From the NCBI GenBank assembly GCA_036258055.1, contig DATAEK010000024.1, positions 1 through 5,212 on the forward strand: a stretch of DNA of 5,212 nt, given 5' to 3'. The translations under genes and the position numbers were made by a program. How positions within the stretch are numbered: position 1 is the stretch's first letter; each line of letters opens with the position of its first letter. Source of the stretch: DATAEK01 sp036258055. GTDB lineage: Bacteria > Acidobacteriota > Vicinamibacteria > Vicinamibacterales > 2-12-FULL-66-21. Positions 1-5,147 of this stretch are shown piece by piece. The notes under the pieces were generated by a model that was given only the letters and a program-made list of their open reading frames with translations, ran no database searches and had not been told where the DNA came from.

Positions 1-229
1 CGTCTCCCGGCTGGACGATGGTCAGAAGCGCCGCCATTTCGAGCGCCGCGGTGCACGAGTGCGTCAGGAGGGCGCGCCGGACACCGACGCGTTCCTCGAG
101 CCAGGCATGACAGCGACGCGTGAAGAGACCGTCGCCCGACAGGTGGGCCGAGGCGATTGCCTCACGGATGTAGTCGCATTCCCTGCCCGTGGCGTACGGC
201 CGGTTGAACGGAATGAAGGGGCGCGTCAC
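1..229 (-). CDS. wecE: WecE/RffA-type sugar 4-aminotransferase, N-terminal part (partial)
   Basis: These are the first 76 codons of a PLP-dependent DegT/DnrJ/EryC1/StrS aminotransferase; the rest lies beyond the left edge. The N-terminus reads PFIPFNRPYATGRECDYI, then LSGDGLFTRRCHAWLEE (about 30-46), then THSCTAALEMAALL (56-69), which matches the TDP-4-oxo-6-deoxy-D-glucose aminotransferase (WecE/RffA) subgroup closely; the THSCTAALEMA stretch is the cofactor-phosphate region of the fold. Known WecE makes dTDP-4-amino-4,6-dideoxygalactose from the 4-keto sugar with glutamate as amino donor, in the cytoplasm. The family is about 375 residues, so roughly 300 are missing and the catalytic lysine is not in view. 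The start is a GTG whose last bases overlap the TGA of the upstream methyltransferase (GTGA, 4 bases), suggesting translational coupling; no clear Shine-Dalgarno is seen. Sugar stereochemistry cannot be read from this fragment. Confidence 0.88.
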   Translation of the reverse strand, partial: MTRPFIPFNRPYATGRECDYIREAIASAHLSGDGLFTRRCHAWLEERVGVRRALLTHSCTAALEMAALLTIVQPGD

Positions 230-990
230 GACCGAGGCCGGCGGGCTACGAGCAGAAGCGACCCGCCAACGGGAAACGATGCGCCGGCGCGGATCATCCA
301 CCACTCGGGACGAATCCAGGTCGCGAGCATGGCGTTGAGCGGCCGCGGAATCCGCAATTCCTTGACCGGATCGAGGGCACGTCCGCGGCGCGCCAGCAGA
401 CGCGATGCGACGACGAACGGCAGAGTCGAAAGAAAAAAAGAGGTGCAGCGCAGGATCTGAAAGCCCGCACCGCGAACCTTGGCGATGAGTTCCCGGCGGC
501 TGTAGCGCCGGCGATGATGGCTGAAGTCGTCGACGGCACTCCAGAGCCACTGGTGTTGCGGGACGGTCACGACCAGCCCTCCTTCCGGCCCGAGCGCGGA
601 GTACATCTCGCGTAACGCATCCGAGTCGTCATCCAGATGTTCGATCACGTCGAGGGCCGCAATCACATCGAACGTGCCCCGTACCGGAAGATGGCGGCCA
701 TCGGCTTGAAAGAGGCCCACACCGCGCAGCCGGCTCTGCGCGCACCGAACCGCGTCGAGCAACGCGTCGCAGCCCGCGAGCGCCAGCGCCGGCCGACTCT
801 CTTGCAAGCCTTCGAGGACGTATCCGGTCCCGCACCCGACTTCGAGCAGGGTTCGCGCGTTTGGAAAATGCGTCGCCAGCGTCCACACGACGAGATCGCG
901 ACGCGCCCTGAACCAGAAGTGGCCGGGCTCGGCCGCACGCAGCGCCTGCCACTGATAGTCGGCGTCGCCATGGACATCGCTCGCGACCAC
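226..990 (-). CDS. Class I SAM-dependent methyltransferase (Methyltransf_11/23 type)
   Basis: A 254-residue cytoplasmic methyltransferase with the Rossmann-type SAM fold. Motif I is LLEVGCGTGYVLEGL (about 48-62), the acidic residue after strand 2 lies in GCDAL (73-77), and the motif II/III region is FDVIAALDVIEHLDDD (107-122), followed by LVVTVPQHQWLWS (139-151). The N-terminal HFWFRARRDLVVW (24-36) and the HHRRRYSRREL stretch (158-168) are typical of methyltransferases found in surface-polysaccharide clusters. The C-terminal third carries a hydrophobic stretch (FFLSTLPFVVASRLL, 185-199) that may touch the membrane. I place the start at a GTG sharing one base with the upstream TAG stop, with GGTGAG six bases before it. 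The frame stays open upstream to 1074, but that part lies inside the propeller gene and reads as arginine-rich shadow sequence. Substrate unknown; an O- or N-methylation of a sugar is inferred from context. Confidence 0.85.
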   Translation of the reverse strand: MVASDVHGDADYQWQALRAAEPGHFWFRARRDLVVWTLATHFPNARTLLEVGCGTGYVLEGLQESRPALALAGCDALLDAVRCAQSRLRGVGLFQADGRHLPVRGTFDVIAALDVIEHLDDDSDALREMYSALGPEGGLVVTVPQHQWLWSAVDDFSHHRRRYSRRELIAKVRGAGFQILRCTSFFLSTLPFVVASRLLARRGRALDPVKELRIPRPLNAMLATWIRPEWWMIRAGASFPVGGSLLLVARRPRS

Positions 991-1895
991 TATGCGCTCA
1001 CCGCGAGCCCGACGCCGGTGCGGCCGTAGCCATTGCCGTTGTAGACCATGAAGAGCTGCGTGCCGTGGCGCCACACCACCGGATAGGTGAGCATTTCTGA
1101 ATCCCAGCCGTCGGCCGACACGTCGATGCCAGCCTCAGCATCCATCCGTTGCCAGCGGATCCCGTCGGTCGACTCGGCGTACCCGATCCTGTACGCGTCA
1201 CCCCGAAACGAGTACCACATCCGGTAGCGGCCGGCATCCCGGATCACGCATGGGCGGCCGAAGGCATGCTCGTTCGGCGATCCGTAGTCGATGCACGCGA
1301 GTCTGCTCCGACGCCATGTCGTACCGTCAGCGGATTCCGCGTACTTGATGTGATAGCTGTGCTGAGGTCCATTCGCACGCTCGCGCCACTCTGTACCTGA
1401 CACGTACCACATCCGCCAGATACCACTCTCCACCAGAACCCAGGGCGACGCCGTCAGATAGGGATCGACGGCGTTCCGATCCAACAGCGGTGCAGCGGAG
1501 TGCCGGCGAAACGTCCGACCCTCGTCGTCACTGACGGCCACGCCGGCGTTGAGGTAGAAGGGCACGCTGACGCCGCGGGTCCATCCTGTGTAGAAAAGAT
1601 AGAACCGACCCTCGTGCCTGACGAGGCAGGAGCTGGTGACCCCTGCGTCATCGAACGTGCCAAGCAATCCCGGAGAAAGCAGTGGCTCGCGGCTGACTCC
1701 GAGCGTCCGCCGTGGGTCCTTCGCCGCGAGTTCGGCCCAGCCGATATGCGATCGTCCGAACTCGTCGCGCGAGCTGAAGTACATCCGCCAGCGATCCGCC
1801 GACATCAGATCGACGACTGGAAGCGCCGCGTGTGTACGGAGCCACGGCGCCTGGCCTGCCGGCTCCAGGATGCGCCCCTGCTTGATCCACTGCAC
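990..1895 (-). CDS. Five-bladed beta-propeller protein, glycoside-hydrolase-like (GH43/GH32 fold), function unknown
   Basis: A 301-residue protein with no signal peptide or membrane helix. I recognise the family, which occurs in O-antigen and surface-glycan clusters and is usually called hypothetical or glycosidase-like: N-terminus QWIKQGRILEP, then THAALPVV (21-28), MYFSSRDEFGRSHIGWAEL (38-56), GTFDDAGVTSS (79-89), WRMWYVSGTEW (160-170), YHIKYAESADGTTW (181-194), YRIGYAESTDGIRW (235-248) and GWDSEMLTYPVV (263-274). Five segments starting near residues 18, 79, 141, 206 and 262 repeat one pattern, an acidic or His-bearing strand, a short hydrophobic strand, then an aromatic strand such as RMWY or FYLFY, which is the signature of a five-bladed propeller. 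Acidic residues D82/D83, D144, E209 and D265/E267 face the equivalent inner-strand position, but catalysis is unproven. GTG start two bases after the acyltransferase stop, with AGGTGGA nine bases upstream. It could be a hydrolase, a transferase or a binding module. Confidence 0.82.
   Translation of the reverse strand: MQWIKQGRILEPAGQAPWLRTHAALPVVDLMSADRWRMYFSSRDEFGRSHIGWAELAAKDPRRTLGVSREPLLSPGLLGTFDDAGVTSSCLVRHEGRFYLFYTGWTRGVSVPFYLNAGVAVSDDEGRTFRRHSAAPLLDRNAVDPYLTASPWVLVESGIWRMWYVSGTEWRERANGPQHSYHIKYAESADGTTWRRSRLACIDYGSPNEHAFGRPCVIRDAGRYRMWYSFRGDAYRIGYAESTDGIRWQRMDAEAGIDVSADGWDSEMLTYPVVWRHGTQLFMVYNGNGYGRTGVGLAVSA
997..1002 (-). promoter_or_regulatory. Ribosome binding site deciding the start of the methyltransferase at 990
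   Basis: The sequence GGTGAG lies six bases before the GTG at 990 and inside the last codons of the propeller gene. It supports the GTG start over the long upstream extension of the frame. Confidence 0.45.
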
Positions 1896-1897
1896 GC

Positions 1898-2557
1898 TCA
1901 GAGGTCCACCTGGTCGCTCGTTCGGCTCGAAATCTGCGACCGCACCCCGACGTGCACGGAACCGGGCTCGGTGGCTTTCGTGATCAGCGCGCCCGCGCCG
2001 ACCAGCGTGTATTCACCGATGACCACGGAGTTCTGCACGGTGGCGTTGACGCCGATGAAGCACCCCTCCCCCACTCGCACGTGGCCCGAAATGACGACGT
2101 GAGAACTGATGAAGCAGTGATCGCCGATGATCGAGTCGTGACCGATGTGGTTGCCACTCCACATCGTCACATCGTTGCCGATCCGAACGAAAGGCTGGAC
2201 GGTGTTGTCCTCGAGGATGAAGCAGTTGTCACCGATGGGAAAGTGCGTGAGGTAGGTGCAGTGGCTGCTCACGTAGCTCACCAGCTCGTAGCCCATCGCC
2301 TTCGCCCGCGCGTAGGTACCGGCGCGCACGCGGTTCATCTTCGCGTAGCTCACCGCCACGAACATCCGATGGCTCGATGGTGGATACCTGTCGATCACGT
2401 TATCGAAGCCGACGAGCGGAAGGTCCATGAACGAGTCAGCCTTGCGGTACTCGGCGTCAACGGCAAAGGCCACGACCTCGTGCTCCGTGTCAGTGCTGAA
2501 GTAGAAATGCGCGAGCCGCGCAATATCGCCGGCGCCGAACAACACGAGTTTTGCCAC
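1898..2557 (-). CDS. NeuD/PglD-family sugar acyltransferase (left-handed beta-helix)
   Basis: A 219-residue enzyme of the sialic-acid O-acetyltransferase NeuD / PglD family. The N-terminal part (MAKLVLFGAGDIARLAHFYF, then VVAFAVDAEY and PLVGFDNVID) is the small Rossmann-like PglD_N domain that binds the nucleotide sugar. From about residue 106 hexapeptide repeats follow (IGDNCF, IGNDVT, IGHDSIIGDHCFISS, VRVGEGCFIGVNATV, VVIGEYTLVGAGALITKAT), which form a left-handed beta-helix; such enzymes work as trimers using acetyl-CoA. H137 and H140 in NHIGHDSIIGD are candidates for the general base by analogy to PglD. Relatives N-acetylate UDP- or dTDP-4-amino sugars (PglD, VioB) or O-acetylate sugars. 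With a WecE-type aminotransferase in the same operon, N-acylation of the 4-amino sugar is the best guess, but O-acylation is possible. GTG start five bases after the previous stop, with GAGAAAG eight bases upstream. Confidence 0.87.
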   Translation of the reverse strand: MAKLVLFGAGDIARLAHFYFSTDTEHEVVAFAVDAEYRKADSFMDLPLVGFDNVIDRYPPSSHRMFVAVSYAKMNRVRAGTYARAKAMGYELVSYVSSHCTYLTHFPIGDNCFILEDNTVQPFVRIGNDVTMWSGNHIGHDSIIGDHCFISSHVVISGHVRVGEGCFIGVNATVQNSVVIGEYTLVGAGALITKATEPGSVHVGVRSQISSRTSDQVDL

Positions 2558-2562
2558 GCCGG

Positions 2563-3204
2563 TTACTTTCTCACAATCACGGTGAACTCGTAGAGTGGGT
2601 AGTCGTGAAGGAGCGCCACCTGGCGTGAGAACCGTCGTTTGCAGTGATCGAACATCCGCAGCGGATCCTCGTAGAACAGCCCGTCGCGGCGCTTCTCGAC
2701 ATCGGAATAGGTCGACAGCATGTTGAAAGCAAAGCCGCGGACGCTCAGGCCATCCAGCGTCTGCAGCGTGTCCTCGACGTACTCGCGCCAGAGATCTTGC
2801 GGCTCGGACTGCTTGACGTTGAAGATGCCGCTCGCAACCGTGTAGTCGGCCGGCTTCAGCACGTCAGATTGCGACGTGAACGATGCGCTGGCCGTATTGC
2901 CGTGGCGAGCGCTCGCCGCCTCGATCATCTCGGCGCTCACGTCGAAGCCCCGGTAGTCCCAATCGCGGCCACGTGCGCGCAGATAGTCCAGGAGCGCCGC
3001 GTACCCACAGCCATAGTCGTTCAGCGAGACCTGGTCATCGCCGGGCACGATCGTCAGTAACTGAGCAAAACGAAGCTCCTGCGATTCGGTCGAGTTCCAA
3101 TCCACGCCGCGAGCCGTTGGGCCGAACCGGCGCAGCTTGTCAGAATAGTACCGATCGACTGTCTGAAGGATGGCGGGTATCGACTGGCGAAGGCGATCGC
3201 TCAT
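2563..3204 (-). CDS. Class I SAM-dependent methyltransferase of the surface-glycan cluster type
   Basis: A 213-residue protein of a methyltransferase family I know from O-antigen loci: YYSDKLRRFGPTARGVDWNS (19-38), SQELRFAQLL (41-50), LNDYGCGYAALLDYL (61-75, SAM motif I), YRGFDVSAEMIEAA (84-97, acidic residue after strand 2), SGIFNVKQ (125-132), RGFAFNMLSTYSD (156-168) and the C-terminal VALLHDYPLYEFTVIVRK. Motif I has alanine at residue 69 where the third glycine usually stands. The fold is smaller than, and not closely similar to, the other methyltransferase of the operon, so the two are probably not recent duplicates. The ATG at 3204 is the only ATG, GTG or TTG in frame before the conserved YYSDKL block, and this forces a 65-base overlap with the end of the glycosyltransferase gene. 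Its AAGG ribosome site is only three bases from the ATG, so coupling is likely. Acceptor unknown. Confidence 0.85.
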   Translation of the reverse strand: MSDRLRQSIPAILQTVDRYYSDKLRRFGPTARGVDWNSTESQELRFAQLLTIVPGDDQVSLNDYGCGYAALLDYLRARGRDWDYRGFDVSAEMIEAASARHGNTASASFTSQSDVLKPADYTVASGIFNVKQSEPQDLWREYVEDTLQTLDGLSVRGFAFNMLSTYSDVEKRRDGLFYEDPLRMFDHCKRRFSRQVALLHDYPLYEFTVIVRK

Positions 3205-4111
3205 AAACCTTGCGTACGATTGTGTACGGGCGCTGTTTGGTCTCGATGAAGATCTTCGAGATGTAAATGCCGAGAATGCCGAGACTGAACAACGTCAGGC
3301 CGCCCAACAGCCAGATCGACACGATCAACGACGGCCAGCCCGCGAGCAGAACCCCGAAAAACAGCCGCCGGACGATCAGGTACGCCGCGGCGAGCGAGGC
3401 CATGATGACGATCGCCACACCGAGGTAGAAGATGAACACCAGCGGCCGATCGCTGAACGAGGTGATCGAGTTCACCAGGATCGCCAGTTTGTGGCTGATT
3501 CCGTAGGTCGTGGGCGACCGCGCGTGTTTGGTGATCGTGAGGGGCACCTGCTTGAAGCCGGTGAGCGCCCAGAGCCCGGCGATCATGGTCTGTCGCTCGC
3601 GATGCGCGACGAGCGCCGAGACGTACCGGGAGGTCATCAGCCTGACCGTGATGACGTTCTCGGGGATCGGCGGATCGGACAGGAAGTTGAACACTTTGAA
3701 AAACAGCCAGCCGCTCCCGCGTTCGAGCCATCCGCCACGCCTGGCAAGCTGCACACCGTACACGACGTCGGCATCGGTCGCCCGCATGGTTTCGAAGAAC
3801 CGCTCCAGCAACTCCGGATCCTCTTCGAGGTCGGAGTCGAGCAGGAACACCAGCTCGCCACGCGCATGCGCCAGCCCGGTCATCATCGCCTTGTGATGCC
3901 CGAAGTTCCTCGACAGATCCACGATTCGGATCCGGTGGTCGTCGATCAGCAGGCGACGAGCCAGCTCCAGCGAAGCGTCCGGCGACCCGTCGTTGACGTA
4001 CACAATCTCGTAGTCCGGTGTGAGTCGGTCCGCCGCGGCGCTGGCGCGCGCGTGGAACTCCTCGAGGTGAGGCGCGGACCGGTAGAGCGTGGTGACGATG
4101 GAGAGCCGCAC
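3140..4111 (-). CDS. Family 2 glycosyltransferase with C-terminal membrane anchor (GtrB/ArnC/DPM1-like)
   Basis: A 323-residue membrane-bound GT-A glycosyltransferase. Residues 1-220 are the catalytic domain: LSIVTTLYRSAPHLEEF at the N-terminus, YEIVYVNDGSPDASLELA (34-51) binding the nucleotide, DLSRNFGHHKAMMTGLAHA (65-83), the metal-binding FLLDSDLEEDPELL (89-102, DSD at 92-94), and a SPTTYGISHKL acceptor-side stretch (199-209). Two transmembrane helices follow, about 224-247 and 259-286, then the cytoplasmic ETKQRPYTIVRKVY motif (290-303). This layout is that of GtrB, ArnC and dolichol-phosphate mannose synthase, which transfer a sugar to polyprenyl phosphate on the inner face of the plasma membrane; the exact donor cannot be read. 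The GTG start lies two bases after the WbqC-like stop and has no strong Shine-Dalgarno. The last 21 residues, after the conserved end, look unconstrained and overlap the next gene. Confidence 0.9.
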   Translation of the reverse strand: MRLSIVTTLYRSAPHLEEFHARASAAADRLTPDYEIVYVNDGSPDASLELARRLLIDDHRIRIVDLSRNFGHHKAMMTGLAHARGELVFLLDSDLEEDPELLERFFETMRATDADVVYGVQLARRGGWLERGSGWLFFKVFNFLSDPPIPENVITVRLMTSRYVSALVAHRERQTMIAGLWALTGFKQVPLTITKHARSPTTYGISHKLAILVNSITSFSDRPLVFIFYLGVAIVIMASLAAAYLIVRRLFFGVLLAGWPSLIVSIWLLGGLTLFSLGILGIYISKIFIETKQRPYTIVRKVYERSPSPVDTRHPSDSRSVLF

Positions 4112-4113
4112 GA

Positions 4114-4809
4114 TCAGAAGCTCAGCATGTACCGCGTCGCGCCGGGGCCGGCGTTGAAGATCAGGTCGAGCACGCTGACCCGATGATCGAACGGAGGAAA
4201 CAGCTGCGGGTACTCCGGATACGCCGAGTAGTCCGCGTAGGCAATCTGCACGTTCGCCTCCTCGAACTGTCGCCTATCAATATAGCCGCTCGCCGACGGT
4301 CCCGTCAGGTACGCCGTCGCGCCGGTCTGGCGGCAGATGCTCACCAATCGTTCGGTCCTACCGGGCGGCAGCTCGTAGTCCATCGACCAGGACAACCGGG
4401 TACGGATGTTCAATGCCTCGCACAGCGCCTGGATCCAGGCATGATTCACGGCGCTGAGCCTGGTCGCATGTCTCGACTCGGCATAGAGGCGCTCGACGGC
4501 GGGGGCGTAGGTCGCGAAGTACGGCGCCCTCGCGTAGTTCGCCGCGATTGTTTTCCAATGCCGCGACGCCCACTCTGGATCGCTGATCGTGATGTCCCTG
4601 ATGGCGGAATGGTATTGCCCTTTGGTGTTGACCGGAACCGTCAACCAGGTAGAGCCGCCGGCCGTCTTGATGCGGTTCCGGTTCCTCCAGTCGCGCCGCG
4701 TGAACTGGACGTCGTCGAACAGCACGAACTCGTCGACCGCCCGTATCAGATCGAAGTAGCCCTTCCAGGGAATGTAGCTCGACTGAACGATGGCGATGCG
4801 TTTGGCCAC
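4114..4809 (-). CDS. wbqC: WbqC-like family protein
   Basis: A 231-residue soluble protein of the WbqC-like family (Pfam WbqC), common in O-antigen and other surface-glycan loci; no biochemical role is settled that I can cite. Recognisable blocks are KRIAIVQSSYIPWKGYFDLI (3-22), FVLFDDVQFTRRDWRNRNRI (28-47), WLTVPVNTKGQYHSAIRDI (55-73), AYLTGPSASGYID (166-178) and LFPPFDHRVSVLDLIFNAG (203-221), which cover the family from end to end. It is the first gene of the operon and is followed after two bases by the glycosyltransferase. I take the GTG at 4809 as start because conservation begins right there and the length then matches the family. The frame is open up to 4938, but the added 43 residues are Arg/Ala/Ser-rich and unlike the family. 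No convincing Shine-Dalgarno precedes the GTG, so a short-leader or leaderless start is possible. Confidence 0.87.
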   Translation of the reverse strand: MAKRIAIVQSSYIPWKGYFDLIRAVDEFVLFDDVQFTRRDWRNRNRIKTAGGSTWLTVPVNTKGQYHSAIRDITISDPEWASRHWKTIAANYARAPYFATYAPAVERLYAESRHATRLSAVNHAWIQALCEALNIRTRLSWSMDYELPPGRTERLVSICRQTGATAYLTGPSASGYIDRRQFEEANVQIAYADYSAYPEYPQLFPPFDHRVSVLDLIFNAGPGATRYMLSF

Positions 4810-4818
4810 GGCGTGAAG

Positions 4819-4848
4819 GCGCGACCGCGCCGGCCGATCAGCGCGACC
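4819..4848. repeat. Short direct repeat GCGCGACC x2, 22-base period, upstream of the WbqC-like gene
   Basis: GCGCGACC occurs at 4819-4826 and again at 4841-4848, a period of 22 bases (two helical turns), 10 to 40 bases before the GTG of the first operon gene. It could be a regulator site on the leader or a chance event in GC-rich DNA; I lean towards chance. Confidence 0.25.
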
Positions 4849-4960
4849 TCGCGATAGCCTACAGCAGGACCCTCTGGAGACGATCAGGCGGGCGGCAACG
4901 ATGGGAGCCGGCGTCGGTGAACATGGGGCGGGTCCCAAGGCAGTGGCGAGTGGCCAGCGT

Positions 4961-4968
4961 GCTAGGAT
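4961..4968 (+). promoter_or_regulatory. Candidate extended -10 promoter element for tRNA-Lys
   Basis: The sequence TGCTAGGAT, running from the T at 4960, fits an extended -10 element (TGn followed by TAGGAT at 4963-4968). A start about seven bases downstream would leave a leader of roughly ten bases before the tRNA. No good -35 hexamer lies 16-18 bases upstream, so the call rests on position and the extended -10 only. Confidence 0.35.
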
Positions 4969-4984
4969 CAGGGCTTCTCAAGAC

Positions 4985-5059
4985 GGGCCGCTAGCTCAGT
5001 GGTAGAGCACCTGACTTTTAATCAGGGTGTCCCGGGTTCGATCCCCGGGCGGCCCACCA
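4985..5059 (+). tRNA. tRNA-Lys (anticodon UUU), CCA encoded
   Basis: A complete cloverleaf can be drawn by hand. The 7-bp acceptor stem is GGGCCGC (4985-4991) with GCGGCCC (5049-5055). The D arm is GCTC/GAGC with a 7-base loop (4994-5008). The anticodon stem is CCTGA/TCAGG (5010-5014, 5022-5026) and its loop CTTTTAA puts the UUU anticodon at 5017-5019. A 5-base variable loop follows, then the T arm CCGGG/CCCGG with loop TTCGATC (5032-5048). The discriminator is A at 5056 and CCA is encoded at 5057-5059. All stems pair without mismatch, so the gene looks functional. It decodes AAA and AAG. It is transcribed away from the glycan operon, and the sequence changes character immediately after it. 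Confidence 0.96.
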
Positions 5060-5128
5060 TCATAAACAAGTTGTATAGAGTAAATTACGGCAAACAACAA
5101 AAATGGGGCCGGCGAGTCCTAGGTTGTT

Positions 5129-5147
5129 GGGTAGCACATGGGTAGCA
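5129..5147 (+). repeat. Tandem GGGTAGCA pair with 11-base period
   Basis: GGGTAGCA occurs at 5129-5136 and 5140-5147, so the two copies lie on the same face of the helix, 70 to 90 bases past the tRNA 3' end. Spaced short direct repeats next to a tRNA end resemble arm-type binding sites of tyrosine recombinases, but this role is inferred from position only. Confidence 0.5.

Larger units (their letters stand above)
4810..4984. other. Divergent intergenic region between the glycan operon and tRNA-Lys
   Basis: This 175-base region must hold the promoter of the minus-strand operon as well as the tRNA promoter. On the minus strand the best -10-like hexamer is TAGGCT at 4861-4856, about 50 bases before the GTG, but no matching -35 lies 16-18 bases upstream, so I do not call it. 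No terminator hairpin is seen. Confidence 0.5.

Noticed and set aside
991..1074. N-terminal extension of the methyltransferase frame up to 1074
   Set aside because: It lies inside the propeller gene, reads as Arg-rich noise, and the GTG at 990 has a ribosome binding site and stop-start contact with the upstream gene.
1952..2593. Plus-strand frame opposite the acyltransferase
   Set aside because: His/Asp/Val-rich translation is the mirror of the hexapeptide repeats; no independent motif or ribosome binding site.
3170..4186. Long plus-strand frame (338 codons) opposite the glycosyltransferase
   Set aside because: Its translation is rich in Arg, Asp, Glu and Gln without any family motif, and it lies antisense to a gene with clear catalytic motifs; it is a shadow of GC-rich codon use.
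4856..4861. TAGGCT as a -10 box for the glycan operon on the minus strand
   Set aside because: No acceptable -35 lies 16-18 bases upstream (ATCGTC at 17), and the match to consensus is weak.
4810..4938. N-terminal extension of the WbqC-like frame up to 4938
   Set aside because: The additional 43 residues are Arg/Ala/Ser-rich and unlike the family, whose conservation begins at the GTG at 4809.
5093..5128. Inverted repeat AACAAC / GTTGTT downstream of the tRNA as a terminator
   Set aside because: Only six bp of AT-rich stem with a 24-base loop and no following T-run, so it is unlikely to terminate transcription.
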